A DNA stretch of 21,260 nt, taken from Coprobacillus sp. CAG:698 (GTDB lineage: Bacteria; Bacillota_I; Bacilli_A; ML615J-28; CAG-698). Below the pieces are notes generated by a model. That model saw nothing but the letters and a program-made list of their open reading frames with translations, made no database searches and was not told the origin of the DNA. Below, piece after piece: positions 7,198 to 14,424 of this stretch (the stretch's first letter is position 1; every line of letters begins with the position of its first letter). Location: positions 26,405-47,664 of the forward strand of contig HF988701.1 in assembly GCA_000431235.1 (NCBI GenBank), written 5' to 3'. The translations under genes were made by a program, and so were the position numbers.

Positions 7198-7737
7198 ATG
7201 AATAGAGTATTAGCTAATTATAATGAGAACGTTAAACCTGAGTTAATGAAAACTTTTGGTTATAAATCTGTTATGCAAGTTCCTAAGATTGAAAAAATAG
7301 TTGTTAATATGGGTGTTGGTGATGCAATCACTAATTCTAAAGTATTAGATGCTGCAGTTGATGATATTAAAGCAATCACTGGTCAAAAACCTATTATTAC
7401 AAAAGCTAAAAAATCAATCGCTGCTTTCAAACTTCGTGAAGGTGTTGCAATTGGTTGTAAAGTAACTCTACGTGGTGAAAGAATGTATGAGTTTTTCGAT
7501 AAACTTGTTTCAATCGCACTTCCACGTGTTCGTGACTTCCGTGGCTTAAGCAAAGATTCATTTGATGGTCGTGGAAATTACACACTAGGTGTAAAAGAAC
7601 AATTGATTTTCCCAGAAATCAATTTCGATAAAGTATTAAAAGTTCGTGGTATGGATATTGTTATTGTAACTACTGCTAAAAATGATATTGAAGGCCGTGA
7701 ATTATTAAAACTAATGGGAATGCCATTTAAAAAGTAA
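7198..7737 (+). CDS. rplE: 50S ribosomal protein L5
   Basis: This encodes 179 residues, standard length. Blocks include MQVPKIEKIVVNMGVGDA, TGQKPIITKAKKSIAAFKLREG, ALPRVRDFRGLSKDSFDGRGNYTLGVKEQLIFPEI and the C-terminal GRELLKLMGMPFKK. L5 binds 5S rRNA and the P-site tRNA elbow. The ribosome binding site is weak (AAAGGAA about 15 nt upstream), so translation probably relies on coupling with rplX, 2 nt away. Confidence 0.99.
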   Translation: MNRVLANYNENVKPELMKTFGYKSVMQVPKIEKIVVNMGVGDAITNSKVLDAAVDDIKAITGQKPIITKAKKSIAAFKLREGVAIGCKVTLRGERMYEFFDKLVSIALPRVRDFRGLSKDSFDGRGNYTLGVKEQLIFPEINFDKVLKVRGMDIVIVTTAKNDIEGRELLKLMGMPFKK

Positions 7738-7749
7738 AGGAGACTTAAT

Positions 7750-7935
7750 ATGGCTAAAACATCACTAAAAATTAAAAACAAACGCACACCTAAATTTAAG
7801 GTAAGAGAATATACAAGATGCGAACGCTGTGGACGTCCTCATGCAGTATATCGTAAATTTAAATTATGCCGCTTATGCTTTAGAGAATTAGCGTACAAGG
7901 GACAAATCCCTGGCGTTACTAAATCAAGCTGGTAG
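7750..7935 (+). CDS. rpsN: 30S ribosomal protein S14, zinc-binding type (type Z)
   Basis: This encodes 61 residues, the short C+ form. Four cysteines at 24, 27, 40 and 43 (CERC and CRLC) make a zinc ribbon, with the PGVTKSSW C-terminus. The ribosome binding site AAAGGAG sits about 8 nt before the ATG. S14 is a late-assembling head protein. Many Firmicutes also carry a zinc-free copy elsewhere under Zur control, which cannot be judged from this window. Confidence 0.98.
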   Translation: MAKTSLKIKNKRTPKFKVREYTRCERCGRPHAVYRKFKLCRLCFRELAYKGQIPGVTKSSW

Positions 7936-7949
7936 GAAGGAGTCTAATT

Positions 7950-8363
7950 ATGGGAATGACTGATCCAATTGCTGATATGCTTACTCGTATTCGTAATGCT
8001 AACCAAGCTAAACACGAAAAAGTTGAAATGTCAGTATCAAAAACAAAATTAGAAATATTAGAAGTTATCAAAAAAGAAGGATATATCCAAGGTTACGAAG
8101 TTCTTGAAAGAGAATTAAAGAATCATAGAATGGAAAAATATATTCTTGTTACATTGAAATATACAGATAAAAAAGAAAGAGTTATCAAAGGTATAACTCG
8201 TATATCTAAACCTGGCTTAAGAATTTATGCTAAAGCTGAAGATATGCCTAAAGTATTCAATGGCTTAGGAATCGCAATCGTTTCAACATCAAATGGAGTT
8301 ATGACTGATAGAGAAGCCCGTAAATTAAAAATCGGTGGCGAAGTCATGGCTTATGTTTGGTAG
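7950..8363 (+). CDS. rpsH: 30S ribosomal protein S8
   Basis: This encodes 137 residues. MTDPIADMLTRIRNANQAKHEKVEM at the front and SNGVMTDREARKLKIGGEVMAYVW at the end are the family borders. The ATG at 7950 is chosen over the one at 7956 because GAAGGAG at about 7936-7942 is well spaced from it. S8 binds 16S helix 21 and, in E. coli, represses the spc operon. The middle segment is somewhat longer than in B. subtilis (LERELKNHRMEKYILVTLKY). The stop TAG is fused with the rplF ribosome binding site. Confidence 0.98.
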   Translation: MGMTDPIADMLTRIRNANQAKHEKVEMSVSKTKLEILEVIKKEGYIQGYEVLERELKNHRMEKYILVTLKYTDKKERVIKGITRISKPGLRIYAKAEDMPKVFNGLGIAIVSTSNGVMTDREARKLKIGGEVMAYVW

Positions 8364-8374
8364 GAGGCTTAACT

Positions 8375-8917
8375 ATGTCAAGAATAGGTAATAAACTAAT
8401 TGTTATAAATCCAAATGTTACAGTTGATGTTCAAGAAGGAAATTTTGTTAAAGTAACTGGACCTAAAGGTGAGTTATCTTATACATTTGATCCTGAAATG
8501 AGAATTGAAGTTAAAGATGGACATGTTCATGTTACACGCCCTAATGATTCTATTAGAATGAAAGCTCTTCATGGAACTACAAGAGCACTTATCCACAATA
8601 TGGTTGAAGGTGTTTCAAATGGTTTTAAGAAAACATTAGTCGTTGAAGGCGTTGGTTATAAGTTTGTTAAAGAAAGCGATAAAGTATTAGTAGTTAATGC
8701 TGGATACTCTCATCCAGTTCCACTACAAATTCCTGAAGGCGTTAAAGTTAATGCAACTTCAGCTACTGAAATTACTATCGAAGGATATAACAAACAAGTA
8801 GTTGGTCAATTCGCTGCTGAAGTTAGAGCAGTTAGAGGACCAGAACCTTACTTAGGCAAAGGTATTCGTTACAAGGATGAAATCATCCGTCGTAAAGAAG
8901 GAAAGAAATCTAAATAG
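8375..8917 (+). CDS. rplF: 50S ribosomal protein L6
   Basis: This encodes 180 residues from the ATG at 8375 (MSRIGNKLIVINPNVTVDV). An upstream in-frame ATG at 8357 is rejected because it falls inside rpsH and because TAGGAGG at 8361-8367 lies between the two. Two repeated L6 domains are visible, with VEGVGYKFV starting the second and GPEPYLGKGIRYKDEIIRRKEGKK ending it. L6 lies near the factor-binding site and the sarcin-ricin loop. Confidence 0.98.
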   Translation: MSRIGNKLIVINPNVTVDVQEGNFVKVTGPKGELSYTFDPEMRIEVKDGHVHVTRPNDSIRMKALHGTTRALIHNMVEGVSNGFKKTLVVEGVGYKFVKESDKVLVVNAGYSHPVPLQIPEGVKVNATSATEITIEGYNKQVVGQFAAEVRAVRGPEPYLGKGIRYKDEIIRRKEGKKSK

Positions 8918-8934
8918 AAGGGAGCGTGTAGGTA

Positions 8935-9297
8935 GTGGTTACAAAAAAATCGCGTAATGTTTCGCGTCAAAAACGTCATTTAAGAGTTCGTAAGAACGTT
9001 GTTGGAACATCTACTTTACCTCGTTTAAATGTGTTCAGATCTAATCAACACATTTATGCCCAAATCATTGATGATTCAAAACATTGTACATTAGTTAGTG
9101 CTTCATCAAATGATAAAGAATTAAAATTAGAAAATGGATCTAATATCGAAGCTGCTAAAAAAGTTGGCGAATTAGTTGCCAAAAGAGCTTTAGCACTTTC
9201 AATTAAAGCAGTAGTATTTGATCGTGGTGGATACTTATATCATGGTCGTGTTAAAGCTTTAGCTGAAGGCGCTCGTGAAGCAGGATTAGAGTTCTAG
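8935..9297 (+). CDS. rplR: 50S ribosomal protein L18, GTG start
   Basis: This encodes 120 residues. The start is a GTG at 8935; the in-frame GTG at 8926 is followed directly by TAG, so it cannot be used, and there is no ATG. GAAGGGAG at about 8917-8924 serves as ribosome binding site. Blocks are RQKRHLRVRKNVVGT, PRLNVFRSNQHIYAQIIDD and VVFDRGGYLYHGRVKALAEGAREAGLEF. L18 forms the 5S RNP with L5. It is the only non-ATG start among the operon's ribosomal genes. Confidence 0.97.
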   Translation: MVTKKSRNVSRQKRHLRVRKNVVGTSTLPRLNVFRSNQHIYAQIIDDSKHCTLVSASSNDKELKLENGSNIEAAKKVGELVAKRALALSIKAVVFDRGGYLYHGRVKALAEGAREAGLEF

Positions 9298-9307
9298 GAG
9301 GTTAATG

Positions 9308-9841
9308 ATGCGTCAAGATAAAGAAAACAAAAAGCAAAATAAAAAAGAAGAAGCTGTTGTTGAAAAAGAATTTGAAGAACGTGTTGTCAGTATTAACCAT
9401 GTTACAAAAGTTGTAAAAGGTGGTCGTAGATACCGTTTCAGCGCAGTTGTTGTTGTCGGCGACAAAAAAGGTCGCGTAGGCTTAGGAACAGGAAAAGCAA
9501 TCGAAGTTCCTGATGCTATCAGCAAAGCTGTAGAAGATGCTAAAAAGAATTTAGTTTATGTTCCAATTATCAACAAAACTATTCCTCATGAAATTACTGG
9601 TGTATGGGGTGCTGGAAAAGTATTCTTAAAACCTGCTCCTGATGGAACTGGTGTAATCGCCGGAGGACCTGTTCGTGCCGTTGTTGAACTTGCTGGAATT
9701 CAAAATATTTTATCAAAATCATTAGGTTCAAGCACACCTATTAATATCGTTAGAGCTACAATAACTGGTCTTTCTCAATTAAGAACAGTTGAACAAGTTG
9801 CTGAAATTAGAGGACTTGATCCAAAGGACATTTTGGGGTAA
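9308..9841 (+). CDS. rpsE: 30S ribosomal protein S5
   Basis: This encodes 177 residues from the ATG at 9308. An ATG at 9305 directly precedes it, but AGGAGG at 9296-9301 is only 3 nt from that one and 6 nt from 9308, so 9308 fits better. After about 20 charged residues (KENKKQNKKEEAVVEKEFEERV) the dsRNA-binding-like domain begins (VTKVVKGGRRYRFSAVVVVGDKKGRVGLG), followed by IPHEITGVWGAGKVFLKPAPDGTGVIAGG. S5 acts in decoding accuracy and mRNA entry. Confidence 0.97.
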   Translation: MRQDKENKKQNKKEEAVVEKEFEERVVSINHVTKVVKGGRRYRFSAVVVVGDKKGRVGLGTGKAIEVPDAISKAVEDAKKNLVYVPIINKTIPHEITGVWGAGKVFLKPAPDGTGVIAGGPVRAVVELAGIQNILSKSLGSSTPINIVRATITGLSQLRTVEQVAEIRGLDPKDILG

Positions 9842-9846
9842 TAATT

Positions 9847-10035
9847 ATGGCAAATGAAAAAACAATTACAATTAAGTTAGTTAAAAGTGCTCATGGACGT
9901 AAACCAAATCAAGCTAAAACTTTAAAAGCACTTGGCTTATCTAAAATTAATCAAACAGTTACTAAACCTGACAATGATGCAATCAGAGGTATGGTTGCTA
10001 CAGTTGCTCACTTGGTAGAAGTAGTTGTAGAGTAG
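9847..10035 (+). CDS. rpmD: 50S ribosomal protein L30
   Basis: This encodes 62 residues, the bacterial length. TITIKLVKSAHGRKPNQAKTLKALGLSKINQTVTKPDNDAIRGMVATVAHLVEV aligns with the family end to end. L30 is a small 50S protein found in many but not all bacteria. No strong site precedes the ATG except GGGGTAATA at the rpsE end, so coupling to rpsE, 5 nt upstream, is likely. Confidence 0.97.
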   Translation: MANEKTITIKLVKSAHGRKPNQAKTLKALGLSKINQTVTKPDNDAIRGMVATVAHLVEVVVE

Positions 10036-10044
10036 GAGGCTATA

Positions 10045-10515
10045 ATGAACGAAAAAGAAGTTACATTATTACAAATGCATACATTGAAGCCTGTTGATGG
10101 AGCTAGACATTCTCGTAAACGTGTTGGCCGTGGAACTGGAAGTGGACATGGTAAAACAAGTGGAAGAGGAAATAAAGGTCAAAATTCTCGTAGTGGTGGT
10201 GGCGTTCGTCCTGCTTATGAAGGTGGACAAACTCCATTATTCAAACGTATTCCTAAACGTGGATTTACAAATGTTAATAGAGTTGAATATACTGTAATTA
10301 ACGTTGGAGATTTCGCTTGTGATTGTTTCCAAGCTGGTCAAGTAGTAACTCCTGAAGTACTAGTTGAAAAAGGCTTAATCAAAAAAGGAACAAAATTAGT
10401 TAAGATTTTAGGAAATGGAAAACTAGAAAAGAATCTAGTTGTTAAAGCACATAAGTTTTCTAAATCAGCAGAGAAAGCAATCGTTGAAGCTGGTGGAAGC
10501 ATAGAGGTAATCTAA
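10045..10515 (+). CDS. rplO: 50S ribosomal protein L15
   Basis: This encodes 156 residues. MHTLKPVDGARHSRKRVGRGTGSGHGKTSGRGNKGQNSRSGGGVRPAYEGGQTPLFKRIPKRGF is the glycine- and basic-rich N-terminal arm that threads through the 50S. About ten extra residues (MNEKEVTLLQ) precede the usual start; the TAGGAGG site ending the rpmD stop fits the ATG at 10045. Its stop is 1 nt from the secY start. Confidence 0.98.
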   Translation: MNEKEVTLLQMHTLKPVDGARHSRKRVGRGTGSGHGKTSGRGNKGQNSRSGGGVRPAYEGGQTPLFKRIPKRGFTNVNRVEYTVINVGDFACDCFQAGQVVTPEVLVEKGLIKKGTKLVKILGNGKLEKNLVVKAHKFSKSAEKAIVEAGGSIEVI

Positions 10516-10516
10516 T

Positions 10517-11803
10517 ATGGTATTAAAGAACAAAAAATTATGGCTTGGCTTTGCCTTCACAGTTCTAATCCTATTTATTTACAGATTGGGATATTTTGTT
10601 CAACTTCCATATATTAGATATGAAAATGTACAACAACTAACTAGTAGTGGTACAATGTTTGGATTCTTAGATATCTTCAGTGGTGGAGCTTTATCTAATT
10701 TCTCAATTGTTGCATTAGGAGTTACTCCTTATATTACTGCTTCTATCGTTGTACAATTATTACAAATGGATATTATCCCTGCCCTTAAAGAATGGGGTGA
10801 AGAAGGAGAAGAAGGAAAACAAAAACTTAATACTTTAACTAAGTATTTAGCAATTGGTCTTGGATTTGTTCAAGCATTGACTATCGTTTTAGGTGTTTCT
10901 GTTTCTCAGAACGATTTATTCTTTGGTGTTGGAACTCCTAGTGGAGCAATGACATATATCTATTTGGCAATTGTTATGACTGCTGGTACAGCATTTGTCT
11001 TATGGCTTGCAGATTTAATCACTGCAAAAGGTGTTGGTAATGGAACATCACTTATGATCGTTGTTGGTATCGTTGCTAGTTATCCAGATATGATTGATGC
11101 ATTAGTATCAAAATATCTATTAGCTGATGATGCTGGTGTTGCTCAAGTGTTTATTTTCATAGGTGTTATTTTACTTATGTTAGTTATAATCATTGGTGTT
11201 GTATTTATGGAAGCTGCTCAAAGAAAAATTCCTATTCAATATGCAAATAGATCTAATGCAGCAACATTCAGAGGAAGAAATGATTCTAATATCCCTATTA
11301 AATTAAATTCTGCTTCTGTTATTCCTGTTATTTTTGCATCAACACTAATGAGTATTCCAACTACTATTGCAGGATTCTTAAGTAGTAGTTCAAGTGCTAG
11401 AAATGTATTAGACGCAATCTTTAATACATCTAGACCTATTGGATTTACTGTATATATTATTCTAATTGTGTTATTCACATTCTTCTACTCATTCTTACAA
11501 ATGAGCCCAGAAAAAATGGCTGATGACTTACAAAAGCAATCTGCAAATATTCCTGGTGTTCGTCCAGGAGAAGAAACAAAATCATATATTTCACGTGTAT
11601 TGTTTAAAGTAAATGTTATTGGTGCAACTTATCTAGCTGTACTTGCTGCATTACCAATTATCATTTCAAAAATCTTTGATTTACCAACATCTGTACAAGT
11701 TGGTGGAACAGGATTAATTATCGTTGTTGGTATCGCAATTGAAACTGCAAAACAAATCAAAACTGCAGCTGAAGAAAAACAATATCGTGGCTTTATGGAA
11801 TAA
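10517..11803 (+). CDS. secY: Sec translocon channel protein SecY
   Basis: This encodes 428 residues with about ten hydrophobic helices. Diagnostic parts are GALSNFSIVALGVTPYITASIVVQLLQ (TM2, plug region), the GVGNGTSLMI loop, the cytoplasmic YANRSNAATFRGRNDSNIPIKLNSASVIPVIFAS loop (about 243-275) and FYSFLQMSPEKMADDLQKQSANIPGVRPG, which contacts SecA and the ribosome. It forms the plasma-membrane pore with SecE and SecG. The start sits 1 nt after rplO, with AGAGG inside the end of rplO acting as the site. The gene is less rich in strong-codon use than the ribosomal genes beside it. Confidence 0.99.
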   Translation: MVLKNKKLWLGFAFTVLILFIYRLGYFVQLPYIRYENVQQLTSSGTMFGFLDIFSGGALSNFSIVALGVTPYITASIVVQLLQMDIIPALKEWGEEGEEGKQKLNTLTKYLAIGLGFVQALTIVLGVSVSQNDLFFGVGTPSGAMTYIYLAIVMTAGTAFVLWLADLITAKGVGNGTSLMIVVGIVASYPDMIDALVSKYLLADDAGVAQVFIFIGVILLMLVIIIGVVFMEAAQRKIPIQYANRSNAATFRGRNDSNIPIKLNSASVIPVIFASTLMSIPTTIAGFLSSSSSARNVLDAIFNTSRPIGFTVYIILIVLFTFFYSFLQMSPEKMADDLQKQSANIPGVRPGEETKSYISRVLFKVNVIGATYLAVLAALPIIISKIFDLPTSVQVGGTGLIIVVGIAIETAKQIKTAAEEKQYRGFME

Positions 11804-11814
11804 GGAGTGTATAT

Positions 11815-12462
11815 ATGCGTTTACTTATTATGGGTGCTCCTGGTGCTGGTAAAGGTACACAAGCAGCATTAATTAAAGAAGCATATAACATTAAACATAT
11901 TTCTACAGGAGATATGTTCCGTAAAGCAATTTCTGAAAAAACACCTACTGGTATTGAAGCAAAAAGTTATATAGATCAAGGTAAACTTGTGCCTGATTCT
12001 GTAACAAATAAACTAGTTAGAGAAAGATTAAGTGAGAAAGATTGTGAGAATGGATTCCTTCTTGATGGTTATCCACGTAATCTTGCTCAAGCAGAAGAAC
12101 TTGATAAAATTCTTAAAGATTTAGGAATTAAACTTGATGCTGTTATAAATGTTTCAGTAGATGATAATTTCCTAATTGAAAGAATTACAGGACGTCGTAC
12201 TTGTACTAAATGCGGTGCATCATATCATGTTTCTTTTAATAAACCAAAGGTTGAAGGAATATGCGATGAATGTGGTTCTACATTAATCCAAAGACCTGAC
12301 GATTCTGAAGAAACAATTAAAAATAGATTGAGCGTTTATTATGAAAAAACAAAACCTGTTTTAGATTATTATGAGGCTCAAAATATAGTTAAGAATGTTG
12401 ATGGAATTGGTGAAATTAATGAAATTTTTGAGAAAATCAAAAAAGAATTAGGAGAATTTTAA
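11815..12462 (+). CDS. adk: adenylate kinase, zinc-binding long form
   Basis: This encodes 215 residues. It catalyses ATP + AMP to 2 ADP. The P-loop GAPGAGKGT spans 7-15, and the AMP site includes STGDMFR (30-36) and LLDGYPRN (82-89, where GFPRT is more usual). The LID carries four cysteines at 130, 133, 150 and 153 (CTKC and CDEC) for structural zinc, as in Gram-positive enzymes. TAAGGAG overlaps the secY stop. The stop abuts the map start with no gap. Confidence 0.99.
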   Translation: MRLLIMGAPGAGKGTQAALIKEAYNIKHISTGDMFRKAISEKTPTGIEAKSYIDQGKLVPDSVTNKLVRERLSEKDCENGFLLDGYPRNLAQAEELDKILKDLGIKLDAVINVSVDDNFLIERITGRRTCTKCGASYHVSFNKPKVEGICDECGSTLIQRPDDSEETIKNRLSVYYEKTKPVLDYYEAQNIVKNVDGIGEINEIFEKIKKELGEF

Positions 12463-13221
12463 ATGATAACAATAAAAAGTAATCGTGAAATAGAATTAAT
12501 GATAGAAGCTGGAAGAATTACTGCTTTAGCTCATAGAAAAGTTAAAGAAGCTATTCGCCCTGGAATTTCTACTTTAGAACTAGATAAGATTGCTGAAGAG
12601 ACAATTAGAGCTTGTGGAGCAACTCCTTCATTTAAAGGATATAACGGGTTCCCAGGCTCAATATGTGCCTCTATAAACAATGTTGTTATCCATGGTATTC
12701 CAAAGCAGAATATCATCTTAAAAGATGGTGATATTATCTCTGTTGATATCGGTGCTTGTTATAAAGGATATCACGGTGATAGTGCGATGACACATGGGGT
12801 TGGAAATGTTAGTGAACATCGTAAGAGACTTATGAGAGTTACTAAAGAATCCCTTTATAAAGGATTAGAAATGGCCAAACCCGGAAATAGATTATCAGAT
12901 ATTTCTCATGCTATTGAGAGTTATGTAAATGCACATGGCTATAGTGTTGTAAGAGATTTTACAGGCCATGGAGTTGGTCGCAATTTACACGAAGATCCTG
13001 CAATTCCTAATTATGGAGAAGCTGGACATGGACCAATTTTAAAACCTGGCATGACCCTTGCAATTGAACCAATGGTTAATGCAGGAAAGCATTATGTTAG
13101 GATATTAGCTGATGACTGGACAACAGTTACAGCTGATCATAGTGATAGCGCCCATTTTGAACATTCAATTTTGATAACTGAAGATGGGTATAAGATACTA
13201 ACAGTTGAGGAGGATAGTTAA
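12463..13221 (+). CDS. map: methionine aminopeptidase, type Ia-like
   Basis: This encodes 252 residues. It removes the N-terminal Met from new proteins. The five metal ligands expected for the pita-bread fold are visible: D95, D106, H169, E202 and E233, with the substrate histidine at H78 (VVIHGIP). No N-terminal SH3-binding zinc extension is present, so it is the short bacterial form. TAGGAGAA lies about 10 nt before the ATG. The stop overlaps the infA start by one base. Confidence 0.98.
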   Translation: MITIKSNREIELMIEAGRITALAHRKVKEAIRPGISTLELDKIAEETIRACGATPSFKGYNGFPGSICASINNVVIHGIPKQNIILKDGDIISVDIGACYKGYHGDSAMTHGVGNVSEHRKRLMRVTKESLYKGLEMAKPGNRLSDISHAIESYVNAHGYSVVRDFTGHGVGRNLHEDPAIPNYGEAGHGPILKPGMTLAIEPMVNAGKHYVRILADDWTTVTADHSDSAHFEHSILITEDGYKILTVEEDS

Positions 13222-13439
13222 TGTCTAAAAGTGATGTCATTGTAATGAAAGGAACAGTTACAGATGCCCTTCCAAACTCTATCTTTAGAGTGACTTTGGA
13301 AAACGGACATCAAATAGTCGCCCACGTTTCTGGTAAAATCCGTATGAACTTCATATACATTTTACCAGGTGATAAAGTAACTGTAGAAATGTCACCATAC
13401 GATTTAACACGTGGACGTATTACTTATCGTGATAAATAA
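13221..13439 (+). CDS. infA: translation initiation factor IF-1
   Basis: This encodes 72 residues, the universal size. It is a single S1/OB domain: VIVMKGTVTDALPNSIFRVTLENGHQIVAHVSGKIRMNFIYILPGDKVTVEMSPYDLTRGRITYRDK. It binds the ribosomal A site during initiation. GAGGAGG at about 13206-13212 is inside the end of map; the genes overlap by one base (TTAATG), so translation is coupled. Confidence 0.99.
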   Translation: MSKSDVIVMKGTVTDALPNSIFRVTLENGHQIVAHVSGKIRMNFIYILPGDKVTVEMSPYDLTRGRITYRDK

Positions 13440-13460
13440 GATAAGTTAAATACTCATTTG

Positions 13461-13472
13461 ACCTAAAAAGGT
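13461..13472 (+). other. small hairpin between infA and rpmJ
   Basis: ACCT (13461-13464) and AGGT (13469-13472) flank four A. With only four pairs and no U-tract it is not a terminator. It lies within the 51-nt gap, the widest in this part of the operon. It may be incidental. Confidence 0.2.
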
Positions 13473-13490
13473 TTAATAAGGAGGATTAAA

Positions 13491-13604
13491 ATGAAGGTTA
13501 GACCATCTGTAAAACCAATATGCGATAAATGCAAAGTTATAAAAAGACACGGGAGAGTTATGATTATCTGTAGCAATCCCAAACATAAACAAAGACAAGG
13601 ATAA
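13491..13604 (+). CDS. rpmJ: 50S ribosomal protein L36, zinc-binding type
   Basis: This encodes 37 residues, MKVRPSVKPICDKCKVIKRH then GRVMIICSNPKHKQRQG; the ORF is too short to pass most length cut-offs. C11, C14, C27 and H32 form the zinc site. TAAGGAGG at about 13477-13484 lies 6 nt before the ATG. L36 is the smallest 50S protein and stabilises 23S domains. The position between infA and rpsM is the classic one. Confidence 0.98.
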   Translation: MKVRPSVKPICDKCKVIKRHGRVMIICSNPKHKQRQG

Positions 13605-13619
13605 TTAGGAGGCTTAGTT

Positions 13620-13985
13620 ATGGCACGTATTTCTGGTGTTGATATTCCTCGTGATAAGAGAGTCGTAATTTCTCTTACATACATTTATGGAATTGGTAGA
13701 CCAACAGCAAGTGAAATTTTAAAAAAAGCAAATGTTAGTGAAGATAAACGCGTTAAAGATTTAACAGAAGAAGAATTTGCCGCAATCAGACGTGAAGTTG
13801 CTGCTTACAAAGTTGAAGGTGATTTACGTCGTGAAGTTGCAATGAATATAAAAAGATTAATGGAAATTGGATGCTACAGAGGTATTCGTCATCGTAAAGG
13901 ACTTCCTGTAAGAGGACAAAATACTAGATGTAATGCACGTACTCGTAAGGGTAAAGCTAAGACTGTAGCTAACAAGAAGAAATAG
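13620..13985 (+). CDS. rpsM: 30S ribosomal protein S13
   Basis: This encodes 121 residues. MARISGVDIPRDKRVVISLTYIYGIGRPTASEIL (helix-two-turn-helix), EGDLRREVAMNIKRLMEIGCYRGIRHRKGLPVRGQNTRCNARTRKG and a basic tail that reaches the P site are all present. It bridges to the 50S through L5. The rpmJ stop is followed by TTAGGAGG. Confidence 0.99.
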   Translation: MARISGVDIPRDKRVVISLTYIYGIGRPTASEILKKANVSEDKRVKDLTEEEFAAIRREVAAYKVEGDLRREVAMNIKRLMEIGCYRGIRHRKGLPVRGQNTRCNARTRKGKAKTVANKKK

Positions 13986-13996
13986 GAGGCTAAACA

Positions 13997-14380
13997 ATGG
14001 CTCGTAAAATTCGTAAACGTAAAATTAAAAAGAGCGTTCCTGCCGGACTTGCTCATATCCATTCAACATTCAATAATACTATTGTTACAATCACTGATCC
14101 TGAAGGAAATGCAATTTCTTGGAGCAGTGCTGGTGCATTAGGATTTAAAGGTAGTAAAAAATCTACACCATTCGCAGCTAGCCAAGCTTCTGAAGCATGT
14201 GCAAAAGCAGCAATGGATGCTGGTGTTGTAAAAGTTGAAGTTTCTGTTAAAGGACCTGGTCCTGGTAGAGAAGCTGCAATTAGATCATTACAAGTAGCTG
14301 GACTAGAAATTACATCTATTAGAGACGTTACACCTATTCCTCACAATGGATGCCGTCCACCTAAGAAACCTAGAGGATAA
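13997..14380 (+). CDS. rpsK: 30S ribosomal protein S11
   Basis: This encodes 127 residues. GLAHIHSTFNNTIVTITDPEGNAISWSSAGALGFKGSKKSTPFAASQASEACAKAA and VKGPGPGREAAIRSLQVAGLEITSIRDVTPIPHNGCRPPKKPRG are near-invariant. S11 is in the platform, lining the E-site mRNA exit. TAGGAGG overlaps the rpsM stop. rpsD, which follows rpsK in proteobacteria, is absent, as in Bacillus. Confidence 0.99.
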   Translation: MARKIRKRKIKKSVPAGLAHIHSTFNNTIVTITDPEGNAISWSSAGALGFKGSKKSTPFAASQASEACAKAAMDAGVVKVEVSVKGPGPGREAAIRSLQVAGLEITSIRDVTPIPHNGCRPPKKPRG

Positions 14381-14396
14381 TCCTATTAAGGATAAT
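14372..14396 (+). repeat. 9-bp direct repeat forming a short hairpin between rpsK and rpoA
   Basis: AGGATAATC occurs at the rpsK stop codon and again about 16 nt later. ATCCT and AGGAT between the two copies can pair around ATTA. The spacing from rpsK to rpoA, 44 nt, is otherwise AT-rich. There is no T-run, so transcription probably continues. Confidence 0.3.
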
Positions 14397-14424
14397 CAAT
14401 TAAAATATTATAAGGAGGATGCGA

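Noticed and set aside
10094..10297. Second frame inside rplO (67 codons, repeated Val/Glu)
   Set aside because: It is a shadow of the glycine- and basic-rich L15 coding region, with no ribosome binding site.
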